Of a stretch of DNA of 58,852 bases, positions 1-10,881 are shown one piece after another. The stretch comes from Planctomycetaceae bacterium. GTDB lineage: Bacteria > Planctomycetota > Planctomycetia > Planctomycetales > Planctomycetaceae. How positions within the stretch are numbered: the first letter of the stretch is position 1; every line of letters begins with the position of its first letter. Where the stretch lies: contig JANQSH010000123.1 in NCBI GenBank assembly GCA_028284145.1, positions 1 to 58,852 on the forward strand, read 5' to 3'. A model generated the notes under the pieces. It did not search any database. It saw only the letters and a program-made list of their open reading frames with translations, and was not told the DNA's origin. Both the position numbers and the translations under genes were made by a program.

Positions 1-1
1 C

Positions 2-886
2 ATGAAACGTCGAGGTTTTACGCTCATCGAACTGCTGGTCGTGATTGCCATCATCGCGATCCTGATTGCCCTGTTGTTGCCCGCCATCCAACAGGCTCGC
101 GAAGCGGCTCGCCGCACGCAATGCCGCAACAATCTGAAGAACCTGGGCATCGCTATGCATAACTACCACGACCTGCACAAGTCGTTCTGCATAGGCAATT
201 TTGATCACGGAGCGATTCCGAATGGTGCTGGAAACGCGAGACGCGGAGGCTGGGGTTGGCCCGCACCGCTGCTCCCCCACCTTGAGGCCAATAATCTCTA
301 TGAAGCTATCGACTTCACAAAGGCCTCCTATGTGGCTGAAAAAAATGACGCAAGTCATTCTGGAACTGGCCCAAGTAGCGTGACGGACAATCAGGCCGTT
401 TGCCAGCAGATGCCGGACGTTTTTGTTTGCCCAAGTGTTCCGCGTAGTCTTTGGTCAGAAAAAGAATACAAAGATTACGCGATCAATGGTGGAACCGGCT
501 GCTGTCCAGAGCGCAATCGGACGGACAGACAGGGAATCGCCTTTCACAATTCGGTGTTGGCGATCCGAGATGTCACGGACGGCACATCGAATACGTTCAT
601 GTTTTTGGAAAGACAACATCTGACCTCCGACAACACAGCGATCAATCCCTTTTTGTGGGTTAATCACAACAGTCAGGGTTATGCGATGCACGAAAATCAG
701 GGCCCGAATGTGGTCTCCACCGCGGCTGCCAATAGACGTAAGGCGGAAGGCCCGCATGTGGGCGGAATCCTTGTGGCAATGTGTGATGGGAGCGTGGGCT
801 TTGTTGCCGATGCTGTGTCACTGAATGCTTACAGGGCTGGCTTTACCCGCAACGGCGACGAAACACTGAACCCGTTAACCAATTAG
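2..886 (+). CDS. DUF1559 family pseudopilin-like protein
   Basis: The 294-residue protein starts with a type IV prepilin-type leader, where G-FTLIELLVVIAIIAIL gives the cleavage/methylation site and one hydrophobic helix. The arginine/alanine-rich stretch after it and the C-terminal H-V-G-G...CDGSVGFV box are the hallmarks of the DUF1559 family, which planctomycetes carry in many copies. Members are thought to be exported through a type II/IV-like system; no exact role is established. The ATG at base 2 gives a family-typical leader, but the upstream region lies outside the window. A strong hairpin terminator follows at once, and a small lipoprotein gene comes after it, a common planctomycete pairing. 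Confidence 0.93.
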   Translation: MKRRGFTLIELLVVIAIIAILIALLLPAIQQAREAARRTQCRNNLKNLGIAMHNYHDLHKSFCIGNFDHGAIPNGAGNARRGGWGWPAPLLPHLEANNLYEAIDFTKASYVAEKNDASHSGTGPSSVTDNQAVCQQMPDVFVCPSVPRSLWSEKEYKDYAINGGTGCCPERNRTDRQGIAFHNSVLAIRDVTDGTSNTFMFLERQHLTSDNTAINPFLWVNHNSQGYAMHENQGPNVVSTAAANRRKAEGPHVGGILVAMCDGSVGFVADAVSLNAYRAGFTRNGDETLNPLTN

Positions 887-894
887 TTTCACTC

Positions 895-936
895 AAAGCC
901 AGTCGCGGTGTTTCTCGAAAATGCGACTGGCTTTTT
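895..936 (+). terminator. Intrinsic terminator after the DUF1559 gene
   Basis: AAAGCCAGTCGC (895-906) pairs perfectly with GCGACTGGCTTT (923-934) and runs into a T tract. It lies between the DUF1559 gene and the lipoprotein gene, so the second gene is either attenuated or has its own promoter. Confidence 0.8.
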
Positions 937-960
937 CCATTTTCATGATGTAGGGCAAAC

Positions 961-1413
961 ATGCGCATTCGACAGATTTCGGCTGTGTCGGCGACGATCC
1001 TATCCTTCGCTTGTCTGGCGATCCTTTCAATTGGTTGCGGACCAGATGGACCCGAATTGTATGAGGTGAGCGGCACGGCCACCCACAACGGAAAGCCACT
1101 TGCCGACCTTGAAATCAGGTTCTTTCCGGTCGACGGTTCTCGCCCCAGCACTGGCAAACTTGACGAAAACGGAAAGTTCACGTTAACGTTTTCCAAGAAC
1201 CGTCAAGGCGCCGTCGGCGGAGAACATGTCGTTTCCGTCGAGTTCCAAACTACGGACCCGGATCTCATGATGGCACGCGACGAAGGTAGACTCGACCTCA
1301 GCCAGACTGGTGATCTGCAACCGGTACTGGAGAAATACGGCAACAGCGAGACGTCCCCCTACCGCGTCACCATTTCCGAAGACACGGACGATCTGGAATT
1401 GAAACTCGACTGA
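961..1413 (+). CDS. Small lipoprotein with carboxypeptidase-regulatory/transthyretin-like fold
   Basis: The 150-residue product has a lipoprotein signal (LSIGC, lipidated Cys about residue 26). It then has a short beta-rich domain beginning YEVSGTATHNGKPLADLEIRF, typical of carboxypeptidase-regulatory-like/transthyretin-like domains (V.G.V..NGKP....V.F.P). Such genes usually accompany DUF1559 genes in planctomycetes; the function is unknown and a periplasmic or outer-membrane role is inferred. It is 75 bases downstream of the DUF1559 gene, beyond a terminator. The ATG start gives a clean signal peptide. Confidence 0.8.
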   Translation: MRIRQISAVSATILSFACLAILSIGCGPDGPELYEVSGTATHNGKPLADLEIRFFPVDGSRPSTGKLDENGKFTLTFSKNRQGAVGGEHVVSVEFQTTDPDLMMARDEGRLDLSQTGDLQPVLEKYGNSETSPYRVTISEDTDDLELKLD

Positions 1414-1452
1414 GTTGCCGTCGCCATGTCGATCATCACTTTGGACCGGCGC

Positions 1453-1494
1453 ACAAAAAAAGACCGCTGTCCGAAATCCTTTCGGGCGCGGTCT
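1453..1494 (-). terminator. Intrinsic terminator for the HTH/receiver gene
   Basis: On the minus strand AGACCGC...CCGAAA pairs with TTTCGG...GCGGTCT (1461-1494) and is followed by seven T residues (1454-1460). It sits between the convergent lipoprotein and regulator genes. The T tract is on the minus side, so it mainly serves the regulator. Confidence 0.8.
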
Positions 1495-1642
1495 GTCTGC
1501 GCGTTCTCCCCACACTTTGGTGGATTCCCCCACGATTGTGGGAAGAAACGTCGCCGGCGCGAACAATCATTGTTGCGACGGTGATGGTTTGCGCGTTGAT
1601 CGAAATGTGCGGTGTGGTGTGTCGTGGTTGCAACACGTGCAA

Positions 1643-2215
1643 TCAGGTTAACTGCTTTTTCCGTCCAACGAGCGTGCGGATACGTTCGGCCAGCAATGCG
1701 GCGTCGAACGGTTTCCGGAAGGTTTCGTTGAACAGCGTGCGGTCGAAGCCACTGGCGTTGTCGTCATCACTCAACAGGCCGATCAAAACGGTTTCGTTGT
1801 ATTCCGAATTCCGTTTGAGGTTTTGAGCGATCATCAGGGCTTCGTTACGCCCCATCGTGAAATCGATGACGACACAATCCGGATGAAGTGACTCGGCCTG
1901 AATGCCGGCTTCAAACCCACTGGCAGCGGATTCGACCTTGAAGTCCTCGACCCCCATCATTTCGGTGAGGTTACCGCGAACTTGCATGTCTGCTCCAACC
2001 AGCAGCACTTTCCCCATTGCTTCGTCTTCGAGTTCACCCAAAGGCATCCCATGTTCTTTCAGGAAACGAATCAGGTGCTCGCGGGGAATGCGCCGGTCCT
2101 GAGAACCGGGAATGCGATAACCACGCAGACGGCCTGAATCGAACCATTTACTGACGGTGCGCGGGGCAACTTTACAGATCTTGGCTACCTGTCCAGTAGT
2201 GAAGATCGTCCTCAT
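1643..2215 (-). CDS. Helix-turn-helix protein fused to a response-regulator receiver domain
   Basis: Residues 4-55 form a MerR/excisionase-type DNA-binding domain (TTGQVAKICKVAPRTVSKWF, then RRIPREHLIRFL). Residues 68-185 are a CheY-like receiver domain with the likely phosphoacceptor D118 (VVIDF) and the conserved Lys in FRKPF (K168). The acidic pair normally found near the start of a receiver is reduced to G-A-D (74-76), so metal binding and phosphorylation may be weakened. The order, DNA binding first and receiver second, is the reverse of OmpR/NarL regulators. No histidine kinase is nearby. It is probably a transcription regulator; its targets are unknown. The gene stands alone with its own terminator. 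Confidence 0.85.
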   Translation of the reverse strand: MRTIFTTGQVAKICKVAPRTVSKWFDSGRLRGYRIPGSQDRRIPREHLIRFLKEHGMPLGELEDEAMGKVLLVGADMQVRGNLTEMMGVEDFKVESAASGFEAGIQAESLHPDCVVIDFTMGRNEALMIAQNLKRNSEYNETVLIGLLSDDDNASGFDRTLFNETFRKPFDAALLAERIRTLVGRKKQLT

Positions 2216-3240
2216 GGCGGGCTCTCCAATCAGATACTCTTTGCCGACTCAGAGGGTTTGTCGGGCCCTCCAGATCTTCACCCCTACTACGATGGCCGGC
2301 TCTCCTAGCCATTGGGTCCGTGACAGGAACCATCGCAACACTTGGGTCGGGGCATTTGTCTCTGGTCATTGACGTCTGAAAGGCCACTCGCAAGCGAACT
2401 TTCACACGTTTGCCTAACACAGGCTTGGAACGTCGTTGTTATCGGTCGCAATGACGGATTCCGTCACTCCAATTTTTCCGATGGACAGCGACGCCAGGGT
2501 CGGAGGGCAAAGAGTCGAGAGCTGTCGATGGAATTTCCCGCTCCATCGTATGACAGCCATACTATTTTCCTTCCCCCCTTGGACAGCAGTCTGGACACCC
2601 CACAACACATCCCTGCGATTGGTGCGAACAGGCGGACAATCTGTTTCGTCCTTAACTGTCTGACTACTACTTTCGACTACACACCGGCGAAGACTTTAAG
2701 TTGTTTGATCGGTGTAATGCGTTGGTATCGCTGTAGTCAGCACGTCTGAACCCCATTTCGTGATACTTTGCGCAACAACCATCGTCATAGATGGTTGCAA
2801 CATATACACTTCCCAGCGACTGTCGACACAACAGGCTCATTCCCCATTTTCCGAACAGTCAGACCGTCTGGTATACCTGTTAATTCCCAGTTGACCGTCA
2901 CATCTGCAACTATCGGTAAAATCGATACGATTGCCAGTCTGGTTCGACAGGTCATCCGGGCAGAAAAACCTTCATCCGATCCCAACAGAAATTTTTTCCT
3001 GGCTGGCTCGTCGGGTCGTCTTTCAGGTCAAACAGGAACTGGCATGAGTCATCGTCAAGACGTTCCGGATTTGGGGGCAATCAATTTCGGCTTTTTTTGC
3101 CTTTGCGCGCAAACCTGCTGCTTTCTGTCAGGGAAAAAGAATGGCGCGCAAACAAGGCAGGAGAAAAGTGGGGGGCGAGACATGGAGACAGAGATGTCCC
3201 AGCGTGTGAGGTTCGCACGATCGTTCAATCCTTCGGACGT
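2216..3240. other. Gene-free stretch of about 1 kb
   Basis: No credible coding region was seen on either strand; the open frames here have no recognisable composition or motif. The one clear structure is a hairpin at 2776-2797 (CAACCATC, 6-base loop, GATGGTTG) with no T tract. The side nearest 2215 should hold the promoter of the HTH/receiver gene. Confidence 0.5.
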
Positions 3241-6200
3241 TCAAGCGGCAGAGGCGTTGCCGGGCGGAACCTGAAAATCGCCATCTTCGCTGATATCCTC
3301 AAACCGAACCGACATCCGCTTGGAGACACCCGATTGTTCCATCGTGACGCCATACAAGGCGTCCGCCGCGACCATTGTCGGTTTGCGATGTGTGATCATA
3401 ATGAACTGCGTCGTTTCGCGGAATTCCTCGATTACACCGACAAAACGATCGACGTTCGCTTCATCCAATGCGGCATCGACTTCATCGAGAATGCAAAACG
3501 GGCTGGGGCGACTTTTGAAAATGGCCATCAGTAAGGCGACGGCGGTCATCGTCTTTTCCCCGCCACTTAATAACGAAATACTGCGGAGTTCCTTGCCTGG
3601 AGGACGGGCCACGATATCGATCCCACATTCCAGCACATCTGCTGGATCTTCGAGGATCATATCCCCTTCGCCACCGCCAAACAGTTTTCGGAACAGGTGC
3701 TGAAAGTGTTCGCGGATGGTGGTAAACGATTCATTGAATAAACGCTGGCTTTCGACGTTAATTTTGCGAATAATCTCTTCCAGTGTTGTCTTCGCCTCCT
3801 GCAGGTCGTCCAACTGCGATTTCAGCAGATCAAACCGGCTTTCCAGTTCGTCGAGATCGTCCAGACTTTCCGTGTTCACGTTGCCCATCATCTTCAACTT
3901 GCGACGCAGCCGATTGACACGTTCTTCGATCTCAGGGCGAACATCTTCAAATGTCGGAACATCGGCAGGTTCTGACTCAGGAGTGGGCAGATCGGCGGAT
4001 TCATTGGAGCCGGCATCGTCATCCGCTGGTTGGTCTGCCCTGTCTGAATCAGCCTCAATATCTATTGCGTTATCCCGTCCGAGTTCCGGCAGGATCTGAT
4101 TCCTTTCGGCCACAATTTTGTCAATTCGCATTTGGCAGGCTGATTCGCCGGAAGACACAACCTCAGCCAGATCGAGTTGGTACTCTTCCTGAATTCTCTC
4201 CGCCAGCGCGTTCATCTGGTGACGCAAATCCCGGGTTTTCATCTCTTCGGCATGCTGTTGGTCATTCAAGCTGCGCAAGGCATCGCGAATTCCCGCCTCC
4301 CGTTCGAGACGGGCACTTCGCTCACGACGGATCGCGTTGCGTTCTGCAAGATTCTTTCTCGCCACAGCTTCCAATGTTTCGGATTTGAGCATTAATTCGG
4401 AGAGTTCCGCCGACGTATTCAGAATATGAATCCGAATTTCCCGGCGTTTACGATCGACCGTCTGCAATCGCCGCACGGATTCCTCCAGTTGATCCTGACG
4501 CTCCTGTTTGTCGGCGCGCGAACGTTCGACGACCGCCTGTAAACTCTGTACACGTTCCTCCCTTTGCACGAGATTCAACTGCTCGTCATGTCGCCGCTGC
4601 TGCAATTGCGTCTTGCGATGTTGACTCCGTTCGATCTGGCGTTCCGATTGTTCGATCTCCTGGCGGAGGATGATGATATCCTCCTCATCGCGGGCCCGGT
4701 TCATCTGGGCGGTTTCCAATGCTGACGCCGTCTTCCGTTCACTCTCCGCAAGTTTTTCCAATTCCTCGACCAGTTCCACTTCACGTGTTTCCAACTCGTC
4801 GCGCTCGCGCTCGGCATTGCTTTTTTCGGCAAGAGAGTGTGAATGAGCTTCGAGGGCCGACTTCAAAACCGCTTCGACCTGCAGCATTTCGTCGTCAATG
4901 CCACTCAATGATTTCGAAAGCTGGTTGATATCGGTTTCACGTTGACCGATGGCTTCGCCCAGCCGTGAGAGTTCTCCTTTCAGTCCCCGCAATTCGCTTT
5001 TTCGTTTGATGAGCGCCGATTCGTTTCGCATTGTTCCAACGAAACAGGTGCCATCGTTTTCGAGCAGTTCTCCCTGCAACGTGACAAACCGGCAACCAGT
5101 TCCCTCTTCGGAGGCCAGTCGTTTGGCGATATCGAGTGTCTCAACGATCCAGGTGTCCTGCAGCATCTGCTCACCCAGGCGTGGCAATTCATCGGGTGAA
5201 GTCACGAGATTATCCGCGCGCGAAACGACGCCCATTAAACCGGAGAGTTCTTTGGCAGCGGAATTCGGACGAGGTCTGGAAGCCCCCGATTCGCGGACAT
5301 CAAAGGCGTTGACACGATCGATGTTGTACTCGACGAAACCGACCCGACTGGTCACGCGACAATGTCCCGCCTGCAGGTAGTCCATCCATTCCTGCAGATC
5401 CAACAGGACAATCAATTGAGCGCGGTTCGCCAACGCGACATCCACCAACGGTGCGTTCTCGATATCCACCTGAATGAGGTCCGCAACACTGCCTCGAATC
5501 TGATTCCAGGGTACAACATCGGACGATCTGGCACGATTGAGAATTTCCCGCGTCCCGATTTCCAGGCCTTCCTGCTTGCGCTCCATCTCTTCGAGGATAC
5601 TCTTGCGGGCCAGCAAAGCGCTTCGCTTTTCTCTCAACTCCGACAGCGAGCTTCGCAACTCTCCCGTTTCACTCTGCAACGTCTGGCGTTGCTCTCGCGC
5701 ACGTTCGACATCCTGCTCTGCCAATTGCATCGCATCGAGCGACTGCTGGTAACTCTCCGTTGCGCGATCGACACTCTGCTGAAAACGGTCCAGCCGTTCT
5801 GCAATTTTCTTCCGTTCGCGTTCGACTGTCTCTCGCCGCTGTCGAATGACCTGCAATTCCGACTCCCACGTCGAGATACGTTGTTCAAAACCGGCGATCG
5901 ACTGGTTTTTTTCTGAAAGCACAATCTCGTAATTCTGGATCTGCTCTTTCTGCTCTTGAATGACCAGATCAGACTGAGCGATTTCCTGATCACGTTGTGC
6001 GATCTGAACTCGCATCTTTTGCAAGTCGCTGTCTATCGTCTGCAACTGCTGCTGTACGCGAATGTATTCCTCCCCCACTTCGACCGACATGGCGGCCATC
6101 CGTGTTTGCTGACAGCGGAGTCGATCAAAATCGGCATTGAGTTCCGTCTTACGCGCGACCTGATGACGAATGGTCGATTCCAGCCGAGCGACACCCTGAC

Positions 6201-7077
6201 GGTGTTCCGACGCTTTTTTTTCCGCGGACCGCAACCGGTCATCCGCAGCCGCAATTTGATCGTCGAACTGTTCCAGTTCCGTCTGCAACTGCTTCTGTTC
6301 GGTCTGTCGCCTGGCGATCTGACTTTCCCAATTGCTGATCTTTTGTTCGATTTCCACAAGTTCCTGAGAGAACGAGCGAAAATCGTCCGCAGCCAGGCCG
6401 ACCCAAAGAGAACGCAACTCTTTGGAGAGTTCGCGAAACTTCGCCGCTTTTTTTGCCTGTCGCTGAATCGAATTGAGCTGTGCCTCAACTTCATCGACGA
6501 TATCAGTCAGCCGGAGCAGGTTCTGGTCGACCCGCTCCAGTTTCCGCATCGCCTCGGTCTTGCGGGCTTTGTATTTGCTTACGCCGGCGGCTTCTTCAAA
6601 AACCAGCCTGCGATTACTGGCATTGGCCTGAAGAATCTGATCGACCCGGCCTTGTTCGATTATGCAATAGGCCGAGGCCCCAACGCCGGTTCCCATAAAC
6701 AACGTGCGGACATCTTTCAGTCGTGACGTCTCGCCGTTGATGAGATATTCGGAATCGCCATTGCGCCACAACCGCCGACCAACGCTGACTTCCTGCCGGT
6801 CGCCTGGGAGAAATCCGCTGGTGTTGTCAAAGATCAGAGTTGCTTCGGCAAAGGCACTTGGTTTTCGACCTGCTGCCCCGTTAAAGATGACGTCTGTCAT
6901 CTCCTTGCCGCGCAAACTTTTAGCGGATTGCACACCGAGAATCCACTTGATGGAATCGACGACGTTGCTTTTTCCACTGCCGTTGGGACCGACCACACCG
7001 GTCACACCGGACGAAAATTCAAATTTCGTCCGATCGGCGAAGCTCTTGAATCCTGAAAGGTCCAGCGCCTTAAGCAT
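3241..7077 (-). CDS. smc: Chromosome segregation protein SMC
   Basis: The 1278-residue SMC ATPase condenses and segregates the chromosome with ScpA/ScpB. The Walker A box GPNGSGKSN is at residues 30-38, followed by long coiled coil. A hinge lies at about 520-650, then a second coiled coil, the signature LSGGEKT (about 1170) and Walker [17 protein letters not shown] (about 1196). It is roughly 100 residues longer than usual, partly because of an acidic, proline-containing insert (about 1020-1055, many D/E) just before the C-terminal head. The start [17 protein letters not shown] matches the family exactly. scpA and scpB are not in the window. The FlgI-like gene lies 153 bases upstream on the same strand. 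Confidence 0.97.
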   Translation of the reverse strand: MLKALDLSGFKSFADRTKFEFSSGVTGVVGPNGSGKSNVVDSIKWILGVQSAKSLRGKEMTDVIFNGAAGRKPSAFAEATLIFDNTSGFLPGDRQEVSVGRRLWRNGDSEYLINGETSRLKDVRTLFMGTGVGASAYCIIEQGRVDQILQANASNRRLVFEEAAGVSKYKARKTEAMRKLERVDQNLLRLTDIVDEVEAQLNSIQRQAKKAAKFRELSKELRSLWVGLAADDFRSFSQELVEIEQKISNWESQIARRQTEQKQLQTELEQFDDQIAAADDRLRSAEKKASEHRQGVARLESTIRHQVARKTELNADFDRLRCQQTRMAAMSVEVGEEYIRVQQQLQTIDSDLQKMRVQIAQRDQEIAQSDLVIQEQKEQIQNYEIVLSEKNQSIAGFEQRISTWESELQVIRQRRETVERERKKIAERLDRFQQSVDRATESYQQSLDAMQLAEQDVERAREQRQTLQSETGELRSSLSELREKRSALLARKSILEEMERKQEGLEIGTREILNRARSSDVVPWNQIRGSVADLIQVDIENAPLVDVALANRAQLIVLLDLQEWMDYLQAGHCRVTSRVGFVEYNIDRVNAFDVRESGASRPRPNSAAKELSGLMGVVSRADNLVTSPDELPRLGEQMLQDTWIVETLDIAKRLASEEGTGCRFVTLQGELLENDGTCFVGTMRNESALIKRKSELRGLKGELSRLGEAIGQRETDINQLSKSLSGIDDEMLQVEAVLKSALEAHSHSLAEKSNAERERDELETREVELVEELEKLAESERKTASALETAQMNRARDEEDIIILRQEIEQSERQIERSQHRKTQLQQRRHDEQLNLVQREERVQSLQAVVERSRADKQERQDQLEESVRRLQTVDRKRREIRIHILNTSAELSELMLKSETLEAVARKNLAERNAIRRERSARLEREAGIRDALRSLNDQQHAEEMKTRDLRHQMNALAERIQEEYQLDLAEVVSSGESACQMRIDKIVAERNQILPELGRDNAIDIEADSDRADQPADDDAGSNESADLPTPESEPADVPTFEDVRPEIEERVNRLRRKLKMMGNVNTESLDDLDELESRFDLLKSQLDDLQEAKTTLEEIIRKINVESQRLFNESFTTIREHFQHLFRKLFGGGEGDMILEDPADVLECGIDIVARPPGKELRSISLLSGGEKTMTAVALLMAIFKSRPSPFCILDEVDAALDEANVDRFVGVIEEFRETTQFIMITHRKPTMVAADALYGVTMEQSGVSKRMSVRFEDISEDGDFQVPPGNASAA

Positions 7078-7230
7078 CGGTATTCTTCAACGGACACAGC
7101 TGGCGACGCAATCTGCCAGTCAGCCAGTTCGTTCCATTCTCGTCTGTCGCCCGCGTAAGCGATTGCTCTCTGCTCAGCACCGGGCTGTTGGCCAATCGTT
7201 ATTCCTCGTGATGATCAAAATGGAGATTCA

Positions 7231-9117
7231 TCAGTTTGATCGCAACAGATCACTGATTTCCGCATCGATCCGCTCGGTCTCACTCAATTCCTTTGTTGGG
7301 GACGACACAGTATCGTCGTTTTTGTCCCTGGTCGAATCACTGGATTCGTGACGATCGTTCCCGACATCGAAGAGTGTCGGAGAAATGCCGCCGCCGCTGA
7401 TTCGGGAACGCTCTTCGCTCACGCCTTCAATTCCCTGGCTGGTCCGTACAAATGTCCGGCCAATGCGTGGCAGAGCATCGACCGCAACATGCCCTTCGAT
7501 GTTTTCCTGCCGATGCGCCTGCATGATCATCTGTGCGATGTCGGGATAGCTGGCCCCCATGTCGACAGCAGCCTGAATCACATCCGCAATTTTCAACGAC
7601 ACTTCCTGACGCCGGTCCGACAAACCAACACCATACCGACTGACGATCGCCCGCTCACTGCCTTCCTCGGCATTGATGAGAATATGATTCCCCGCTCGAA
7701 TGGCCAGTGGTGTGCGGAATTGCTGATTGGCTCCGAACAGTACGACTTCAGCTTTTTTTCGATTTGTCAGGTGCACCATCGAATCACCCTCCGTCTCGAG
7801 CTGATGCAGCATAAACTCGTCGTTCATCGACTTTCCATTTAAGTAGGGATCGAAACGATCTAACGTTGAGAGTGCACGAAACGCTCCATAACGTGTCTCC
7901 GGACTATTGACATTCAGCAGTTCCCGCAGCCGGACACTTGCCTGCGCATCTTCCACAGCCGACAAAGCTGCCAATGCGTAGACGCGGAAGGCAGGTTCCA
8001 CCCTCGCCGCTTCAGCCAGGTGATCCACGCCATCCGACTCGCCAAGATAAGCCAATGCCAGGCTCGCATGAAAGCGGCATTCGAGGTTTTTGTTCTGCAG
8101 GGCCGACTTGAGAACCGGAATGGCATCCTTGCCAATGGCTTCCAGTTCGAGCGAGGCCTGTTCCGATTCACGAGGGTTGTTCATCCGATCCTTCAATTGC
8201 TCCAGGCGAATCCGCTGTGCGACAGACGTTTCACGGAATGCGATTTTTCGAATCACCTGCAGGTACCGCGGGAAATTCTCCCGGTATGTTGGGGCAATTT
8301 TCAATTCCACCTTTTGATCGGTCTTCGGATCAGCCAGTGGTTCTTTCCTGCCGTACGGGTTGTATGCGTGAAAGCGGCTGCCGATACGACTGGCGACGCG
8401 TTTGGAGTTACGAATGCTGCGGTATTCATTCCGCAAGTAGATGGCAAGATTACGTTCCTTCAGAGATAACCCGCCTCCGAGTACACGACCACGTCGCACT
8501 AATCCTGCCTGATCCTCGGCTTTTCCTTCTCTATAGGTGACCAGAATTGGTCCCTTCGCCTTGGCAAAGACATGGCCTTCGAGTACTCCCCGACCGGGAA
8601 CGATTGCCTGTTCGGACAGATAGCATTCCATCAACCAGCCACCATTCAGACTGGTTGCTTCGCTGTTCCCCGGCAGGCGGACTTCCAGATCGAATTTGTC
8701 TCCCTTGCGGACCAACGGCGGAAGATAAGCCCGCACGATCACCAAAGCAGTGGAAGGTGACTGCAAAATGGCATTCGGGTTGGTGACTTTTCGTTTACGC
8801 ATGTTGTCCAGCAGGGTCGACCGGTATCGCGATGGCGGAGGGTCGCCGCCAGTGTTATTCAATCCGGTGACTAACCCGACCCCTTCCAGCGTGATCATGT
8901 TCAATCCGGCAATGGTCGTCATGTCCCCGATGAAGGGAGTATCGACTTTGGTTTCGGATTCAAATCCAAGATCATCATCATTGATGTCGTTCTTGTCTGG
9001 TTCCGCCGGTTCTGAATCGACAAACGGAATCTTGAATAATGCCATTTCCATGGTGGGGACTTTACAGCCAATCCCAATGACAACAATGGCGACGGTCAAA
9101 ATGAGGAACTTTTGCAT
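7231..9117 (-). CDS. FlgI (P-ring)-like lipoprotein with embedded HEAT repeats
   Basis: From the ATG at 9117, which has an AGGAAA ribosome site seven bases upstream, the protein has 628 residues. It starts with a lipoprotein-like signal (VIGIGC, Cys 18). Residues about 55-210 resemble the first part of flagellar P-ring FlgI: IAGLNMITLEGVGLVTGLNNTGGD, then PPLVRKGDKFDLEV. After a linker, residues about 310-420 are alpha-helical HEAT-like repeats (AIPVLKSALQNKNLECRFHASLALAYLG). A second FlgI-like part (PLAIRAGNHILINAEEGSERAIVSRYGVG) follows. Classical FlgI is about 350 residues, soluble in the periplasm and lacks HEAT repeats. No flagellar genes adjoin, so this may be a lipid-anchored ring-like envelope protein and not a true P ring. 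An in-frame GTG/ATG 48 bases further upstream is less likely. Confidence 0.8.
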   Translation of the reverse strand: MQKFLILTVAIVVIGIGCKVPTMEMALFKIPFVDSEPAEPDKNDINDDDLGFESETKVDTPFIGDMTTIAGLNMITLEGVGLVTGLNNTGGDPPPSRYRSTLLDNMRKRKVTNPNAILQSPSTALVIVRAYLPPLVRKGDKFDLEVRLPGNSEATSLNGGWLMECYLSEQAIVPGRGVLEGHVFAKAKGPILVTYREGKAEDQAGLVRRGRVLGGGLSLKERNLAIYLRNEYRSIRNSKRVASRIGSRFHAYNPYGRKEPLADPKTDQKVELKIAPTYRENFPRYLQVIRKIAFRETSVAQRIRLEQLKDRMNNPRESEQASLELEAIGKDAIPVLKSALQNKNLECRFHASLALAYLGESDGVDHLAEAARVEPAFRVYALAALSAVEDAQASVRLRELLNVNSPETRYGAFRALSTLDRFDPYLNGKSMNDEFMLHQLETEGDSMVHLTNRKKAEVVLFGANQQFRTPLAIRAGNHILINAEEGSERAIVSRYGVGLSDRRQEVSLKIADVIQAAVDMGASYPDIAQMIMQAHRQENIEGHVAVDALPRIGRTFVRTSQGIEGVSEERSRISGGGISPTLFDVGNDRHESSDSTRDKNDDTVSSPTKELSETERIDAEISDLLRSN

Positions 9118-9165
9118 AACAGATTTCCTGACGGCGGTTGCCGCTTTCGGAAATGGACAGGTCAT

Positions 9166-9704
9166 TGTGCTACGTCCGTCAGCGGACAGACCGCCAATTA
9201 GCGATACACAAATGATGATAGAGCGTATTATGTGCTCTTCTGTGCCGCGATGGGCATTGTTCGGATAACAAACACAGGCTCCCCACGATCCAGAGACGTC
9301 ACATCAGAAGGTAAACTGCTCCAGACTGCGTGACCGTTTGCAGGAAACGAGCGAACGTGGGGATGGATAGGGCAGAAAGAAATTCGTCGCACGAATTGCG
9401 ACATTCGAGTTGGGTGAAAGTGAGACTATCAGAAGGTTGGACGATCATGCTCGACGCATTGCCTGAATGATGCACAGACGTGCGGGAACATTCGTGAGAG
9501 GGGCAGGAGAATAGATCCTCTTGAAAAGAGGGTCAAGGTCAGATAGTCCGTTCAGCCGGGGGGCCGCCGAACTGCAAGATCACTCAACTCCAGTAGAGAA
9601 AGGAACTTGCAGAAGAGTCTGATTTGGAGAGGGCTGTTCGCGGAGGGGATATCGGGCGAATTCTCGACCGTTAAGCATTGAGGATGCAGGGGACATCTGC
9701 CGCG
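9166..9704. other. Gene-free stretch holding a dispersed-repeat copy
   Basis: This is the intergenic region between the ExbB-type gene and the FlgI-like gene, both on the minus strand. It contains a copy of the 104-bp repeat (9218-9322). The remaining part, about 9323-9704, shows no coding potential and no clear terminator. The promoter of the FlgI-like gene is expected here. Confidence 0.5.
9218..9322 (+). repeat. Dispersed 104-bp repeat, copy A
   Basis: It starts ATAGAGCGTATTATG, has the internal block CTTCTGTGCCGCGATG and ends AAACTGCTCC. It matches the repeat consensus with several substitutions and lies upstream of the FlgI-like gene. Confidence 0.85.
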
Positions 9705-10691
9705 TTACTCCTTCGCGGCGGCTGTTTTCGGAGCAGCCTTTTTGGTGGGGGCGGCTTTCCTGGCGGCTGTGGCATGAGAGGCTCCCCCCTGGGGCAGACC
9801 TTCGGCCGAAATATAGTGGACGAGATCCTGTCCGAGGTGATCCATGTCGACCACAAGTGTGTCGACTCGACCGGTCAGAAACATGTACATGATGAGCGAG
9901 GGAATCGCAATCATCAAACCTGCGGCAGTGGTGATCAACGCAATTGCAATACCGGCGGCCAATTCGGAAGGATTGCCCATCGCATCCTCCTGGGCAATCT
10001 GATTGAAGGCGGCAATCATCCCGATGACCGTCCCGAGCAGTCCCAGCAGCGGAGAGACGGTCGCAACGCCGTTGATTACGCGGAGGTGCTTCCGCAGCAA
10101 CGCGACTTGTCGTTCACCACCATCAATGATCGATTGCTCGACTTCCACGCTCGGTTTGCCCCATTTCTGCACGCCGTGGGCAAATACCATTGCTACAGGG
10201 CTGCCGTTCTGCTGGCACAATTTGAGCGCTGCAACCCGGTTCAATTTACCCGCTTTGAGATGCTGCAGGAATCGATCAACGAATGCCCGAGGGATAACAC
10301 GACTGCGCCGCAGCACAACCAGTCGTTCAATGGAAAACCAGAGCGCCACAACCGACAACAAGACAAAAGCGAAGAACCACCACCAGCCGACAGTTTCAAA
10401 CATCTCCCCCGGCGTGGTGGGAATCGCGTTTCGCTTCGAGGCGGTATCATTTTCAGTTGCCAGTTCCGATTCCAATGGCTGAGGTCCAGTCTCATTGGTG
10501 CTGGTTGCGTCAGGTTGTCCGCCTGAAGCTCCTCCCTCTTGAGCCGGCAGAGGTCCGCCGGTCAACGACAATGCCACCACACAAACGGCGAACAGTCCTC
10601 GTATTAATGGGAAGTGTCGCGAAACCATCGACGAAAACCTGGCAATAGAAGGATCGGAGCTTCGATTCATTTTTTGTGCACTATCTTCCAT
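9705..10691 (-). CDS. MotA/TolQ/ExbB-type proton channel protein
   Basis: This inner-membrane protein of 328 residues has an N-terminal signal-like segment (about 29-50), a low-complexity linker, and a first strong membrane span ([20 protein letters not shown], about 101-120). The conserved TolQ/ExbB core follows: [27 protein letters not shown], then [28 protein letters not shown]. The tail is rich in Ala/Lys/Pro. ExbB-type pentamers couple the proton gradient to ExbD/TolR partners. No ExbD gene adjoins. The gene follows the large TPR gene, a frequent planctomycete arrangement suggesting a shared envelope complex. The exact start is uncertain: in-frame ATGs also occur at residues 8 and 22. 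Confidence 0.9.
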   Translation of the reverse strand: MEDSAQKMNRSSDPSIARFSSMVSRHFPLIRGLFAVCVVALSLTGGPLPAQEGGASGGQPDATSTNETGPQPLESELATENDTASKRNAIPTTPGEMFETVGWWWFFAFVLLSVVALWFSIERLVVLRRSRVIPRAFVDRFLQHLKAGKLNRVAALKLCQQNGSPVAMVFAHGVQKWGKPSVEVEQSIIDGGERQVALLRKHLRVINGVATVSPLLGLLGTVIGMIAAFNQIAQEDAMGNPSELAAGIAIALITTAAGLMIAIPSLIMYMFLTGRVDTLVVDMDHLGQDLVHYISAEGLPQGGASHATAARKAAPTKKAAPKTAAAKE

Positions 10692-10881
10692 GTCGTCTGG
10701 TTTCGATGTCCCTCAGTGTTGGGATACGGAAATCCTGGGATGCGTCGAACTCGCTTCTGCTCAAGCGTCAGCCTGAAGAGAAAGTTTTTCATACCTAACC
10801 GTTCATTCCGACTGACGTCAATTGTTCGGCTGTGCGAAAACGGCCTTTGTCCGAAAAATCCGCTGGTCAACCCCTTCCAGT

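Noticed and set aside
2768..3274. 168-codon open frame in the gap before smc
   Set aside because: Translation lacks any recognisable pattern and overlaps the smc end; codon usage looks random.
5956..6726. 256-codon open frame opposite smc
   Set aside because: It is the antisense shadow of the SMC coiled-coil coding sequence; composition has no family-like pattern and the SMC frame is certain.
9678..10526. 282-codon open frame opposite the ExbB-type gene
   Set aside because: Antisense shadow of a clear membrane-protein gene; Cys/His/Arg-rich translation without domains.
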